Positions 18,078 through 27,409 of a DNA stretch of 64,000 nt are shown piece after piece. Each line of letters begins with the position of its first letter. Position 1 is the stretch's first letter. The notes beneath the pieces are model-generated. The model was not told the DNA's origin and did not search any database. It worked only from the letters and a program-made list of their open reading frames with translations. The position numbers and the translations under genes were made by a program. The stretch comes from Calothrix sp. PCC 6303 (GTDB lineage: Bacteria > Cyanobacteriota > Cyanobacteriia > Cyanobacteriales > Nostocaceae). Location: assembly GCF_000317435.1 (NCBI RefSeq), contig NC_019751.1, forward strand, positions 1,922,001 through 1,986,000. The letters are read 5' to 3'.

Positions 18078-18178
18078 AAGGAATTTTGGGTTTAACTGAA
18101 CGGTATTGGAATATGATTGATTCCTTGGATAAATGGACTATTGACTTTTAATCATTGAGTTTAGAGACTTGATTGCTT

Positions 18179-19225
18179 ATGACTGCCAGTAAGGTTTCTT
18201 GGGAAACAGGTAAAGATTGGTTCATTCGGTTTTTAACGAGTGAAACCCTAATCTATGTAATTAAACGACTATTACAGGCATCTTTTACACTGTTATTAGC
18301 ATCTGCCTTGTCATTTTTTATCATTCAGTTAGCCCCAGGTGATTATCTTGATGTCCTCAGGCAAAATCCCAAAATTTCAGAAGATCGTGTTGCTGAGTTA
18401 ACACGTTTGTATGGGTTAGATAAGTCGTGGGCTGAACAATATTTTCTCTGGCTATGGCGAATTTTTACAAAGTGGGATTTTAATCAAAGCTTTCTTTCCC
18501 AACGTCCTGTAGCTTCATTAATTGGAGAAAGAGTTCAAGCCACATTACTATTAGCGGTTTCTTCGTTGGTGATGACTTGGGTAGTTGCGATTCCTTTGGG
18601 AATTGTGGCAGCAGTTAAACAAAATCGCACCACTGATAGAGTTTTACAGGTAATTAGCTATATTGGGCAGGGTTTTCCTAGTTTTATTACTGCCTTGTTT
18701 TTATTAATTTTCGCCCAAATCACAACACCCCTTTTCCCAACTGGTGGTATTACCAGTATTAATCATGAAGAACTCAATTGGTTTGGTAAAATTTTGGATG
18801 TGCTATGGCACATGATTTTGCCAACTATTGCTTTGAGTGTTACTAGTTTTGCTGGATTACAGCGAATTACTAGGGGTGAATTACTGGATGTATTGCGGCA
18901 AGATTATATCCAAACTGCCCGTGCTAAGGGATTACCAGAAAATCGGGTGATTTATGTTCATGCATTACGTAATGCCATTAATCCTCTGATTACGTTGTTG
19001 GGTTTTGAGCTTGCTGGTTTGTTAAGTGGTGCTTTTATTGCTGAGTTTTTCTTCAATTGGCCCGGTTTAGGAAGATTAACTTTAAAGGCAGTCCAAGATC
19101 AAGATTTGTATGTGTTAATGGCAAGTTTGGTGATGGGGGCAGTATTGTTAATTTTGGGTAATTTAGTGGCAGATTTAATGCTGAAATTTGCTGATCCACG
19201 CATTAAGTTGGAAGATTTAAACTAG
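18179..19225 (+). CDS. Peptide/nickel-type ABC transporter permease (DppB/OppB family)
   Basis: A 348-residue inner-membrane permease with about six helices. The family signs are the N-terminal FFIIQLAPGDYLD stretch, the cytoplasmic loop RVIYVHALRNAINPLITLLG with its upstream DYIQTARAKGL, and the EFFFNWPGLGRL segment. Such permeases pair with a DppC-type permease, ATPases and a solute-binding protein; none of these is adjacent, so substrate is unknown and partners are encoded elsewhere. I use ATG 18179 rather than the TTG at 18173. The gene ends six bases from the stop codon of the convergent kinase gene. Confidence 0.88.
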   Translation: MTASKVSWETGKDWFIRFLTSETLIYVIKRLLQASFTLLLASALSFFIIQLAPGDYLDVLRQNPKISEDRVAELTRLYGLDKSWAEQYFLWLWRIFTKWDFNQSFLSQRPVASLIGERVQATLLLAVSSLVMTWVVAIPLGIVAAVKQNRTTDRVLQVISYIGQGFPSFITALFLLIFAQITTPLFPTGGITSINHEELNWFGKILDVLWHMILPTIALSVTSFAGLQRITRGELLDVLRQDYIQTARAKGLPENRVIYVHALRNAINPLITLLGFELAGLLSGAFIAEFFFNWPGLGRLTLKAVQDQDLYVLMASLVMGAVLLILGNLVADLMLKFADPRIKLEDLN

Positions 19226-19231
19226 GTTATT

Positions 19232-20554
19232 TTAGGTGAATAATGTCCTTGTAAATTCTAGGGCTGCCTGGGGTTCTGATATTTCCCTTGATAGATGTTC
19301 AACTAATTGATATGGTGAAATATCAGGATTATCTGCTAAGGTTTCCTCAATAATCAGGCTAGCCATTGGTCCAATATATGAGGCTAATTGTTGTTGGCAG
19401 CGTTGGAGAAAATCAGGAGTAATGGAAGATGCTGATTGCTGATTTTGGGGAGAAAGAAAAGAATTAAAGCTGTTGTTGTGTGTTTGATTAAAATTGTTGT
19501 TTTTTAGCTGGCTGAAATTATTACTGTGTGGTTGGCTAAAATTATCGTTTTGTAATTTGCTATATAATTCAGAGTTAGTCGTAGATGATTCAGGTGCTAA
19601 ATCATAGAGGGTTGAAATATCAGCATCAAAATCTGTGTCAGTGTATGTGTCACTAAAATTTACGGAAAAATCTTCATCTTGTTTCGTTAATTCATCCAAA
19701 TCCCAACAGACTTCACTGGCTGACTGATAACGATACTTTGGTCTGTCTGCTAGCATTTTATCGAGAATTTCGGCAAAGCGATCGCTAACTTCGCAAAAGC
19801 CGCGCCATTTCCATTCTAATGAATATTGATCCATTAAAAATGATGGATCGTGTCCTGTGAGTAAAACAGCGGCAGTTACACCCAAAGCATATAAATCACT
19901 GCTAGGGGAACACATTCCAATGCTAATTTGTTCTCTAGGTGCATACCCCACTTTCCCCACTAAGGATACCTTACCAACGAATGTGGCGGTTTCTGGGGTA
20001 CTTCCTTCGTTTAAGTCGGCTATCTGCTTACCAACGCCAAAATCAATCAACACAGGTAAGGTTTCCCCTGTAGGTAGCATGATATTATCTGGGGAGATGT
20101 CACGATGGATAATATGGTGTTCGTGAACATAGTCTAAGATAGGCAGTATTTTTCTCAGCCAATCGATGACTTCAAACTCAGAAAAGCACTCTCCACGACT
20201 TTGGCGATCGCGTAATAGGTCAGAATAGGTTTTACCATCGACAAATTCTTGAACTAAAAATAGCCGTCCATCACCTTCAAAACAAGCCAAAAATCGCGGA
20301 ATTTGGGGATGTTCCAACTTGTGGAGAATTTTTGCTTCCCGTTTAAATAAATTACGGCATTTCTCTAAACCACCTTCCCCTGTACCAATTGGTGCAAACT
20401 CTTTGAGTACACAAGGTTCATTGAAGCGACGAGTGTCAAATGCTAAATAAGTACGTCCCAAACCCCCTTGCCCCAAAAGTTTCTGGATGATATAACGGTT
20501 ATCAATTAAAGTGCCAGCAGCGATTTCTGAGCCTGTAAAGGGTAAATTAGTCAT
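19232..20554 (-). CDS. Serine/threonine protein kinase with C-terminal cyanobacterial domain
   Basis: A 440-residue Hanks-type kinase. The kinase domain (about 20-290) has the glycine loop GQGGLGRTY, Lys51 (VLKEF), Glu74, the catalytic loop HRDISPDN (Asp152, Asn157) and DFG at 171-173, so it should be active. HRDIS replaces the usual HRDLK, as in many cyanobacterial kinases. A linker (about 330-370) holds four imperfect NNFSQ-like repeats rich in Asn, and the last ~60 residues (QQLASYIGPMASLIIEETL) form a small helical domain seen on other cyanobacterial signalling proteins. There is no membrane helix. Targets are unknown. Confidence 0.9.
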   Translation of the reverse strand: MTNLPFTGSEIAAGTLIDNRYIIQKLLGQGGLGRTYLAFDTRRFNEPCVLKEFAPIGTGEGGLEKCRNLFKREAKILHKLEHPQIPRFLACFEGDGRLFLVQEFVDGKTYSDLLRDRQSRGECFSEFEVIDWLRKILPILDYVHEHHIIHRDISPDNIMLPTGETLPVLIDFGVGKQIADLNEGSTPETATFVGKVSLVGKVGYAPREQISIGMCSPSSDLYALGVTAAVLLTGHDPSFLMDQYSLEWKWRGFCEVSDRFAEILDKMLADRPKYRYQSASEVCWDLDELTKQDEDFSVNFSDTYTDTDFDADISTLYDLAPESSTTNSELYSKLQNDNFSQPHSNNFSQLKNNNFNQTHNNSFNSFLSPQNQQSASSITPDFLQRCQQQLASYIGPMASLIIEETLADNPDISPYQLVEHLSREISEPQAALEFTRTLFT

Positions 20555-21090
20555 TTTATCCCACTCCTAGCGATTTCTCGGAATAACAATTTTTTATAAC
20601 GGATTATTGATGTAAATTAATTCAAAACAAATTTAGAGAAATAAATTCAGCCACAATTACGATAGTTGTGGTTTTGTTGTTGTATATATATGGACTTTGG
20701 TTCCTATTTGGATCAAAACTTAATATCCCCAATCAAGATCTCAAAACCTTTTTTGGTATTTTTAAGCACCAATTAATTATCTATGTTCTTAACCGCTTGC
20801 TGATGCATTGGCATTTATATACAGAAAATAACCAATTTTATTGGCGCGATTCTGTATAATATTTTGTAAATAGATGCTTCATAAAATTAGCAAGGATTAC
20901 ATTTTTTGTTAAATTAAGTTAACGATACTGTTCTATTTGTATTCTGCCTCACACTCCTATATAAATAATGAGGGAGATTTACATAAATTATGCAGCAAAA
21001 AAAGTTAACTTTTGTAAATCAATTGATTTCACAAATATTAAAGTAGATGCTTGTATCTGGATCAATCTCATCCACAATAATCAACTTTGG
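20555..21090. other. AT-rich spacer, nothing recognised
   Basis: More than 500 AT-rich bases between the kinase and the PhnD-like gene. A 63-codon frame at 20668-20859 lacks support. I see no repeats of the families found elsewhere in the window. Confidence 0.4.
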
Positions 21091-22014
21091 TTAGGGACTA
21101 TTAGTAGCTTGGGGAGTTGGTGTTGCGGTATTTAACGATTCTTGATGTAACAAAACAACTGGTTGTTTCTTGACTCGCTCTTCCAATGGTCTGACTTTAT
21201 CAATTAATTGAATAAATTGATCGTATTTGGGTATTTTAGCAGTTGGCACATAGCCTGCATCAGCGGTGACATCACCAGGAGCTTCCCGCATGATATTCTG
21301 GATTTGAGTTTGACGAGTCCGATCAATACTCGGTCCAATTAGTACTACTCCTGAAGGAATCCAGCGACTGGTATGTAGGACTCTAAATTTTGTTGGCGAA
21401 AATTCCCGCTTCATCACTTCAAAATCACGTTCAGCGATCGCAACTGCATCCGCGCTACTATCATTTAACCAAGAGAGGGCTATTTTGGGGGTGGATGCAA
21501 ACTTGATTTGGGCTAAAGTTAAGCCGTAAAGGTCATACAATGGAACGTAGTAGCCAGCAGCTGAACCCATTTCTGCCATCCCTACAACTTTATTCCTTAA
21601 ATCGCTCACCTTTTGATATGGTTTCTCATCTCGCACCACCAATAATGAACGTTGAGTGCTGCTGACACCCTCCATAGAAAACACTGGAATATACATCTGC
21701 TTGCTAATTGCGATCGCTGCCAGTCCAGGAGGTGCAAATACTATATCCCACTTTTGGCGCTGAATTTGTTCAATGGCTTGTAACTCGTTAAAAGCGGGTT
21801 CCAATTCAATACGCGATCGCGTTTGCTTCCCAAGGTAGTCTTTAAAGCGATCATACTTTTCCAAAGACACATTTCCCTCCCCATAACTAACAACACCAAT
21901 TGTTAATTCTGGGTTACGAGATTCTGGAGGCTTTTGATTACAACTAGTAGTTAATAATCCGGTGAGGATGATAATTTTTAGGAATAAAATTTTCGATATA
22001 AAGTTAATTTTCAT
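21091..22014 (-). CDS. PhnD-like phosphate/phosphonate-type substrate-binding lipoprotein
   Basis: A 307-residue periplasmic-binding protein of the PhnD family. The N-terminus is a lipoprotein signal peptide ending in the lipobox LTTSC (Cys about residue 25). The fold signature includes ELTIGVVSYGEGNVSLEKYD, WDIVFAPPGLAAIA, the FVF-type MVVRDEKP-like segment and VVGMAEMGSAAGYYVP. Related proteins bind phosphonate, phosphite or phosphate, or act as sensory domains. No phnC/phnE genes are beside it, so it may be a solitary sensor or share a distant transporter. The C-terminus carries a Thr/Pro/Ala tail. Confidence 0.82.
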   Translation of the reverse strand: MKINFISKILFLKIIILTGLLTTSCNQKPPESRNPELTIGVVSYGEGNVSLEKYDRFKDYLGKQTRSRIELEPAFNELQAIEQIQRQKWDIVFAPPGLAAIAISKQMYIPVFSMEGVSSTQRSLLVVRDEKPYQKVSDLRNKVVGMAEMGSAAGYYVPLYDLYGLTLAQIKFASTPKIALSWLNDSSADAVAIAERDFEVMKREFSPTKFRVLHTSRWIPSGVVLIGPSIDRTRQTQIQNIMREAPGDVTADAGYVPTAKIPKYDQFIQLIDKVRPLEERVKKQPVVLLHQESLNTATPTPQATNSP

Positions 22015-22138
22015 TACAATTTGTAAAATTATTTACACAGCTTTAAGTTCATCATCTTTAAATATATTAAAAATACAGCAGATTGAAGGTAAATAAGTCA
22101 CATAAATAGGGGGCATCCCACTTTTTGAAGCAATATCC

Positions 22139-22247
22139 TAGTAGTCTGTCAATTTTATTTTGACAGTTGTGTACAAATCCACAATACCGTAGAGACGTAG
22201 CATTGCTACGTCTCTGCAACTGTCATTTTTATTTTGACAGACTACTA
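22139..22247. mobile_element. MITE-like element A, copy 1 (109 bp, TA-flanked)
   Basis: Perfect 14-bp terminal inverted repeats (TAGTAGTCTGTCAA), then an A/T-rich inner segment that again pairs via TGACAGTTG, and a central GTAGAGACG palindrome. The outermost TA on both sides could be the target duplication typical of Tc1/mariner-IS630 elements. A second copy of exactly the same length is at 62499-62607. There is no coding capacity. Confidence 0.85.
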
Positions 22248-22309
22248 TAGCGTTTTGCAGTTGAGTTTAATACAGACCTAACCCCCAATCCCTTCCCTAC
22301 CAGGGAAGG

Positions 22310-22498
22310 CTACGGTGTACACACAAGTCTTTTCGGGTTGCCCCAGGCTTTTGATCCCCCAACCCCCTTACACTTGGCGTTCGCCTTTGGCGTGGCGAAG
22401 CCTCAGCCGCTCTAAAAGAGCTAGGGGGCAGAATACCTCTCAAAGTCCCCCAATTTATCGGGGGATTTAGGGGGATCTACTACGATTTTGGTGTCTAG
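22310..22498 (+). repeat. Dispersed repeat F, copy 2
   Basis: Begins CTACGGTGTACACACAAG and runs to about TCTAG at 22498. It aligns with copy 1 (1260-1447) over most of its length but carries an extra ~25-base GC-rich segment (GTTCGCCTTTGGCGTGGCGA and following) between TTGGC and AGCCGCTC. The right end is degenerate. Confidence 0.7.
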
Positions 22499-22585
22499 AG
22501 GGATATTTGACTATGCCTTTTAAGCAAGTCTTAAAGAATCTGCCTCTCTTTGGAGGGCAGAGTGTCAAAGTTCTCAACTATCTCA

Positions 22586-25500
22586 TCATCGACGAACATT
22601 AGCACAAGCAGACGTAGCAGGGCGAGAATTTGGTATCACGTTGGGTGCTTCTGCTACCAAGTGTAAAGTTCCATCGGCACCCCGAACTAGGGCTTGAGCC
22701 TCCACAATCCTATTTGGTGATGGGTTCTGCACCGTCAAACTATCTGGAACTTGATTGACTCGATTAGTAGTATTACTTTCATCTAAAGTAGCAAGTTCAC
22801 TAAAATCAACTCCACCCTGCATCGGATTTATAACCGGATTAGTTGGTAAAGTACCCTGCTTTCCTGTAGCTATAAACCGACCTAAAGGCTTTTTACCTCT
22901 ACCACAAAGTTGATCTAGTTCATCGCTTTTATCTTTGAAGACTTGAGGTGACTGTATTAAAACTCGATTGGAATCTACATCAGGTTTGCGGATGGAAACC
23001 TCCCCTTGCACACCAAGTTCGGAACTTGCGGTGATGTCGCTTTGATTTGTGGGTTTGGGACGTGCTTCGATACCAAAGAGGTTTTGGGTTTGGATGTTGA
23101 TGTTACCACCAGTACCACTAAAAGCATTTGCGGAGATATCGCTGTTTTCTTTGGGTACAGCAACGATAAAAGGGGTATTTATGGTGATGTTACCACCATC
23201 ACCACTAGATTTATTATCAAATCCGGCAGTTGTGAAAATGCGACTGTTGTTTCTGAGTAGGATGTAATCTTTAACATTTAGGTTGAAATTACCACCGTTA
23301 CCGGAGTTGGTGACAGATGCGATCGCGCTTTTGTTATCTAGCCTAATATTACCAGTGTTGATATTAATATCACCCCCATTCCCATCGACTAAGTTGCTAG
23401 CAGATATCGTTGCACCATTGAGGGATAAATCGCGGGATGTCACATTAATGTTGCCACCTTTACCTTGACCAGTAAATCCCGAATCTGACGCTACTATGGT
23501 AAAAATACCAGTGTCAAATTTAAGACCATCGACAGTTGTTCCTTCAAGGAAGATCTTTCCTCCAGCATTTACTGTGACATTACCTGCATTTCCTTGTCCA
23601 ACAGTTGCAGCATTGATGGTAGAGCCGTTCTTCAAGGTAATATCACCAAATGTATTAATTAAGATGTTTCCAGCATCACCTTGACCGAATGTTATTGTAG
23701 CTAACTGCCCTCGATTCTGAACTGTGAGAGAGTTGGTTGTTAATTGAATATCTCCACCCTTACCCACACCTCCAGGAAGCAAAGAGGTGAAAGCACCGCT
23801 TTGGGTATCACCACTAATACCATCGATAAAAACTGCATCACGGGCATTAATATCTATATTTCCCGCATTTCGTCTGGCATAAGTAGTCAACTGACCACCG
23901 TCTGTTAATGTCAGAGTTCCTGTTTTTAGCTGAATATTTCCACCATTTCCGCTTCCTATTGCGAAAGCGGTTGCTTGGCTGGGAATGCTGTTACCATTAC
24001 TTCCATCAATGTTGATACTATCAAGAGTATCTATAAAGATATTTCCTGCATTACCCGAACCACTACTAAAAGCAGCGAGTGAACCACCATTTTTTAAAGA
24101 TAGCGCTCTGGCATTGATCCGGATATCACCACCATTACCTACACTTTCCTCCAGCGTTGCATTACCAGCAGTAGTAAATAAACCATTTACTCCACCATCA
24201 AAAGTTACTGTATCTCTAGCATTGATGGTGATATTTCCTGCATTTCCTCGTCCACTTGTATTCGCAGAAATAACTCCACCATTGGTGACAAAAAGTGAAC
24301 CTGTGATAATTTCAATATCTCCTCCCTTGCCTTCACCACTCAGCAAGGCGCTTGTTAAAGTACTAGCATCTGCATCCGTACCATCTTGAATTATGCCATC
24401 AATTTTGACGGTATCGCGGGCATTGATGACGATATTACCTGCATTACCTCTACCACTCAAAGTAGAAGAAAGGACTCCACCATTGGTTAAAAATAGAGAA
24501 CCAGTTTTAATTTGAATATTTCCTGCATTCCCGTTAGTTGCAAAACTAACTGCTTGACTTCCTTGACCATTACCACCAATACCATCAAAAGTAATGGTGT
24601 CAGTAGCATCGATAAAAATATTTCCGCCATTTCCAATACCTCCGTTATTCGTACCAATTGCACCGCCATTATTTACAGTTAAATTACCTGTCTTGATGCG
24701 AATTTCACCACTATTACCAACAGCATTGCGAATTACATAACTCGATACTTGGCTATTTGTATTAAACCTACCAGCAAAACCGGAAATGATAACGTTATTA
24801 GGCGCATTGATAGTAATATTACCTGCATCTCCTTGTCCACTACTCGTACTAGAAATTTGCCCAGCATTGGTCAGAGAAAGCGAAGGAGTCGTAATTTGAA
24901 TATTTCCTGCTTTACCGATACTTTCACCCAGTAAGTCACTACTAATATTACTCCAAGCATCAAAATCTAGGTTGCTACCTTCAAGCTTTCCTGCATCAAC
25001 TAAAACTCCATCAACTTTTACCGAATCTTTTGCATCGATAAAAATATTACCTGCATTTCCTTCTCCTAAAACATCACTTGATATTTCCCCACCATTAGTT
25101 AGGGAAAGAGAATTTGTAGTAATGCGAATCTCACCACCATTACCACGACCAGTCTTAAATACATCACTACTGGCTCTACTTATACTATCAAAACTGATAT
25201 CACGGGCATTAATAGTTATATTTGCTGCATTTCCTTGACCCAGTGTGCTGCCACTGAGGAAAGCACCATTAGTTAATTTTAGGGTGTCCGTGGTGATATT
25301 GATATTACCTGCATTTCCTTCTGCACCTTCTTGAACTGCGGCTATAGCACGACTAAAACTTCCTGTTTCTCCTTTACCATCAAATCTGATACTATCGCGG
25401 GCATTTATCGTAATATTCCCTGCATTTCCTTTCCCACGAGTACTGGTTTGAATTTCAGAACCACCAGTAATATCCACTGAAGCAGCATTAATAGTAACAT

Positions 25501-26917
25501 TTCCACCATTTCCATCTGCCCCTTTGCCGACTTCTGCCCCAATTCCGTTGATTAATCCCGGTGTTGGATTAGCAAAAGTGACAGCACCACGAACATTAAT
25601 ATTTATATCCCCACCATTTCCCTTACCCGCACGTAAAGTATTTCGTGCAGGACGAATTGTTGTTAATAATTGAGCGCTATCAGTTAAAGTCAGGGAACCA
25701 GCTTGAATATTAATATCACCACCATTACCAACTGCACCAGCTTCTACAGTGCTAAAAATAGTACTATTTTCCAACGTCACAGCATCATTGACCTGCAAAA
25801 ATACACTTCCACCATTCCCATTTCCAAAAGTATAAGTAGACAAACTTGCGTCATCTTTTAAAGTCAACGAATTAGCAGAAATACGAATATTTCCCCCGTT
25901 ACCAATAGCATTTTCATACACCTGGTTATCTATAGCACTAAAATTCCCCCCTAATGTAATATTTTCAGTCGCATTTAAGGTAATATCTCCCGCTTGGGTT
26001 GTTGGACTTACCTTCCCTATCGCTATTCCCGCAAATAATGTTGAACTATTTATATCTATATTTCGAGCATTAATGGCAATATTCCCACCAAATGTACCAA
26101 GAACACTGATTCCAGTATCGTTACTCAAAAATACATCTGCTAGGGTGACATCTTTGGGAATATTCAAACTTAGAATATCCCCTGTCATATTCAACCCAAT
26201 ATCTCCCGGTGCTGCTAAACCTGTTACTTCAATTCTGCCATCGTAGGCTCTCAGTCCACTGTCATCTACACTGACATTCCCACCTACAAGCAATAAACTC
26301 TTACCATCAGGTACTCGCAACCCTCTAGTATTATTTCCATTCGGACTTACACCCGCAGGTGCTTGGGATTGGCTAGTAATTGCACCGGATTCTTGCTGAC
26401 TAAAGGTTAATGCATTGGGATTAATCGTTAACAAAGCTGGTGCTTCAGGATTTGTCGCGCTAAAAACTCCCTGATTCCCAAACTTTAAACCGTTGGCAGT
26501 TGTCCCGATAAAACTTCCTTGCACATCCAAACTGGCATTTTTCCCAAATAAAATTCCATTGGGATTCATCAAAAACAAATTGGCATTTCCATCTACACCC
26601 AAAGTCCCGAAAATACTTGACGAATTGTTCCCTGTCACCCGCGTCAAAATATTTAATACTCCAGAGGGATTGGCAAAATACACCCTTTGCCCATCACTAA
26701 TATTAAACTCGCTAAAACTATGAAAAAGGTTGCTTCCCCGTGTTGCGCCACCATTGATTTGGTCTGCGTTAGAACCCTTGATTAAGACATTAGGATTAAC
26801 TTGTGAAGATTCATTTCCCAGGGTACTATCAGGTGTAATTTGTGCTTTTACAGGAAGATGATTAATTGTAAAATTGTATAAGAAAAGGCTTGCAAATAGG
26901 AATTGTATCTTACGCAT
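22586..26917 (-). CDS. Filamentous haemagglutinin-type two-partner secretion exoprotein
   Basis: A 1443-residue TpsA-like adhesin. A signal peptide (about 1-26, ending VKAQ) is followed by the haemagglutination-activity/TPS domain (about 27-170) with RGSNLFHSFSEFNI, the NPSGVLNILTRVTG motif and LFLMNPNGILFGKNASLDVQ. The remainder is a long beta-helix made of repeats alternating GNAGNI.INA.D.I..DG and SL.LTNGG.IS. The C-terminus has the conserved cyanobacterial ending with one Cys in LDQLCGRGKK and one in SACANVRR. Export would need an outer-membrane TpsB transporter, which is not in the window. Many overlapping frames on the other strand are shadows. The last 60-odd bases recur at 27266-27344. 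Confidence 0.92.
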   Translation of the reverse strand: MRKIQFLFASLFLYNFTINHLPVKAQITPDSTLGNESSQVNPNVLIKGSNADQINGGATRGSNLFHSFSEFNISDGQRVYFANPSGVLNILTRVTGNNSSSIFGTLGVDGNANLFLMNPNGILFGKNASLDVQGSFIGTTANGLKFGNQGVFSATNPEAPALLTINPNALTFSQQESGAITSQSQAPAGVSPNGNNTRGLRVPDGKSLLLVGGNVSVDDSGLRAYDGRIEVTGLAAPGDIGLNMTGDILSLNIPKDVTLADVFLSNDTGISVLGTFGGNIAINARNIDINSSTLFAGIAIGKVSPTTQAGDITLNATENITLGGNFSAIDNQVYENAIGNGGNIRISANSLTLKDDASLSTYTFGNGNGGSVFLQVNDAVTLENSTIFSTVEAGAVGNGGDINIQAGSLTLTDSAQLLTTIRPARNTLRAGKGNGGDININVRGAVTFANPTPGLINGIGAEVGKGADGNGGNVTINAASVDITGGSEIQTSTRGKGNAGNITINARDSIRFDGKGETGSFSRAIAAVQEGAEGNAGNINITTDTLKLTNGAFLSGSTLGQGNAANITINARDISFDSISRASSDVFKTGRGNGGEIRITTNSLSLTNGGEISSDVLGEGNAGNIFIDAKDSVKVDGVLVDAGKLEGSNLDFDAWSNISSDLLGESIGKAGNIQITTPSLSLTNAGQISSTSSGQGDAGNITINAPNNVIISGFAGRFNTNSQVSSYVIRNAVGNSGEIRIKTGNLTVNNGGAIGTNNGGIGNGGNIFIDATDTITFDGIGGNGQGSQAVSFATNGNAGNIQIKTGSLFLTNGGVLSSTLSGRGNAGNIVINARDTVKIDGIIQDGTDADASTLTSALLSGEGKGGDIEIITGSLFVTNGGVISANTSGRGNAGNITINARDTVTFDGGVNGLFTTAGNATLEESVGNGGDIRINARALSLKNGGSLAAFSSGSGNAGNIFIDTLDSINIDGSNGNSIPSQATAFAIGSGNGGNIQLKTGTLTLTDGGQLTTYARRNAGNIDINARDAVFIDGISGDTQSGAFTSLLPGGVGKGGDIQLTTNSLTVQNRGQLATITFGQGDAGNILINTFGDITLKNGSTINAATVGQGNAGNVTVNAGGKIFLEGTTVDGLKFDTGIFTIVASDSGFTGQGKGGNINVTSRDLSLNGATISASNLVDGNGGDININTGNIRLDNKSAIASVTNSGNGGNFNLNVKDYILLRNNSRIFTTAGFDNKSSGDGGNITINTPFIVAVPKENSDISANAFSGTGGNINIQTQNLFGIEARPKPTNQSDITASSELGVQGEVSIRKPDVDSNRVLIQSPQVFKDKSDELDQLCGRGKKPLGRFIATGKQGTLPTNPVINPMQGGVDFSELATLDESNTTNRVNQVPDSLTVQNPSPNRIVEAQALVRGADGTLHLVAEAPNVIPNSRPATSACANVRR

Positions 26918-27409
26918 TAGCTACCCTGTCAAAATGTATATATACACAGTGCTAATGTTAGATATATCACGATTTATAAGTATTTCAAAATCTTGTTTTT
27001 ACGTTTGTTAATGTTAGATTGTGAAGTATAGTTGTAGCTAGATAAATTAATATATTGAAGTGAACAAAAAACCGACAACAGAAGATTTATAGACTACGGT
27101 GAGATCAAAATTGTGAAGACAACAGGTTAATATCATGCAATCCCGCGCACATGCGATCGCATAAGTAACCAAACAGGATTAATTACACAACGAATGTCAT
27201 TGCGTAGCTTGGTTCTCCGTTTCGGAGTATGTAGCGTAAAGTATTTCTTGTTCCCAACTCTCCCATTACCGACGAACATTAGCACAAGCAGACGTAGCAG
27301 GGCGAGAATTTGGTATCACGTTGGGTGCTTCAGCTACCAAGTATAGTGGTACAGAGATGTGTGTACACCGTAGACCATACGCCTTGATAACTGTTAACTG
27401 TTAACTGAT
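26918..27409. other. Spacer upstream of the haemagglutinin gene
   Basis: AT-rich promoter region, then a duplicated haemagglutinin 3' end (27266-27344), one end of repeat F (27351-27373, ACAGAGATGTGTGTACACC identical to copy 1) and a TAACTGT heptamer run near 27388-27405 just after the flavodiiron gene's stop codon. Confidence 0.6.
27266..27344 (-). pseudogene. Remnant of a second haemagglutinin gene (3' end only)
   Basis: This stretch repeats the 3' end of the haemagglutinin gene at 22586-22664. On the minus strand it reads ...LVAEAPNVIPNSRP then ATSACANVRR and a TAA stop, with the frame intact. The central 62 bases are identical. Only the last ~25 codons are present. It suggests a deleted tandem copy or a gene-conversion/recombination scar. 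Confidence 0.8.

Larger units (their letters stand above)
22015..22585. other. Repeat-rich spacer with two MITE-like elements
   Basis: Contains the 109-bp TA-flanked element (22139-22247) and repeat F copy 2 (22310-22498). No gene. Confidence 0.6.

Noticed and set aside
22975-26723. Many 60-134-codon frames within the haemagglutinin gene
   Set aside because: Shadows caused by the regular Gly/Asn/Ile-rich repeats of the real gene.
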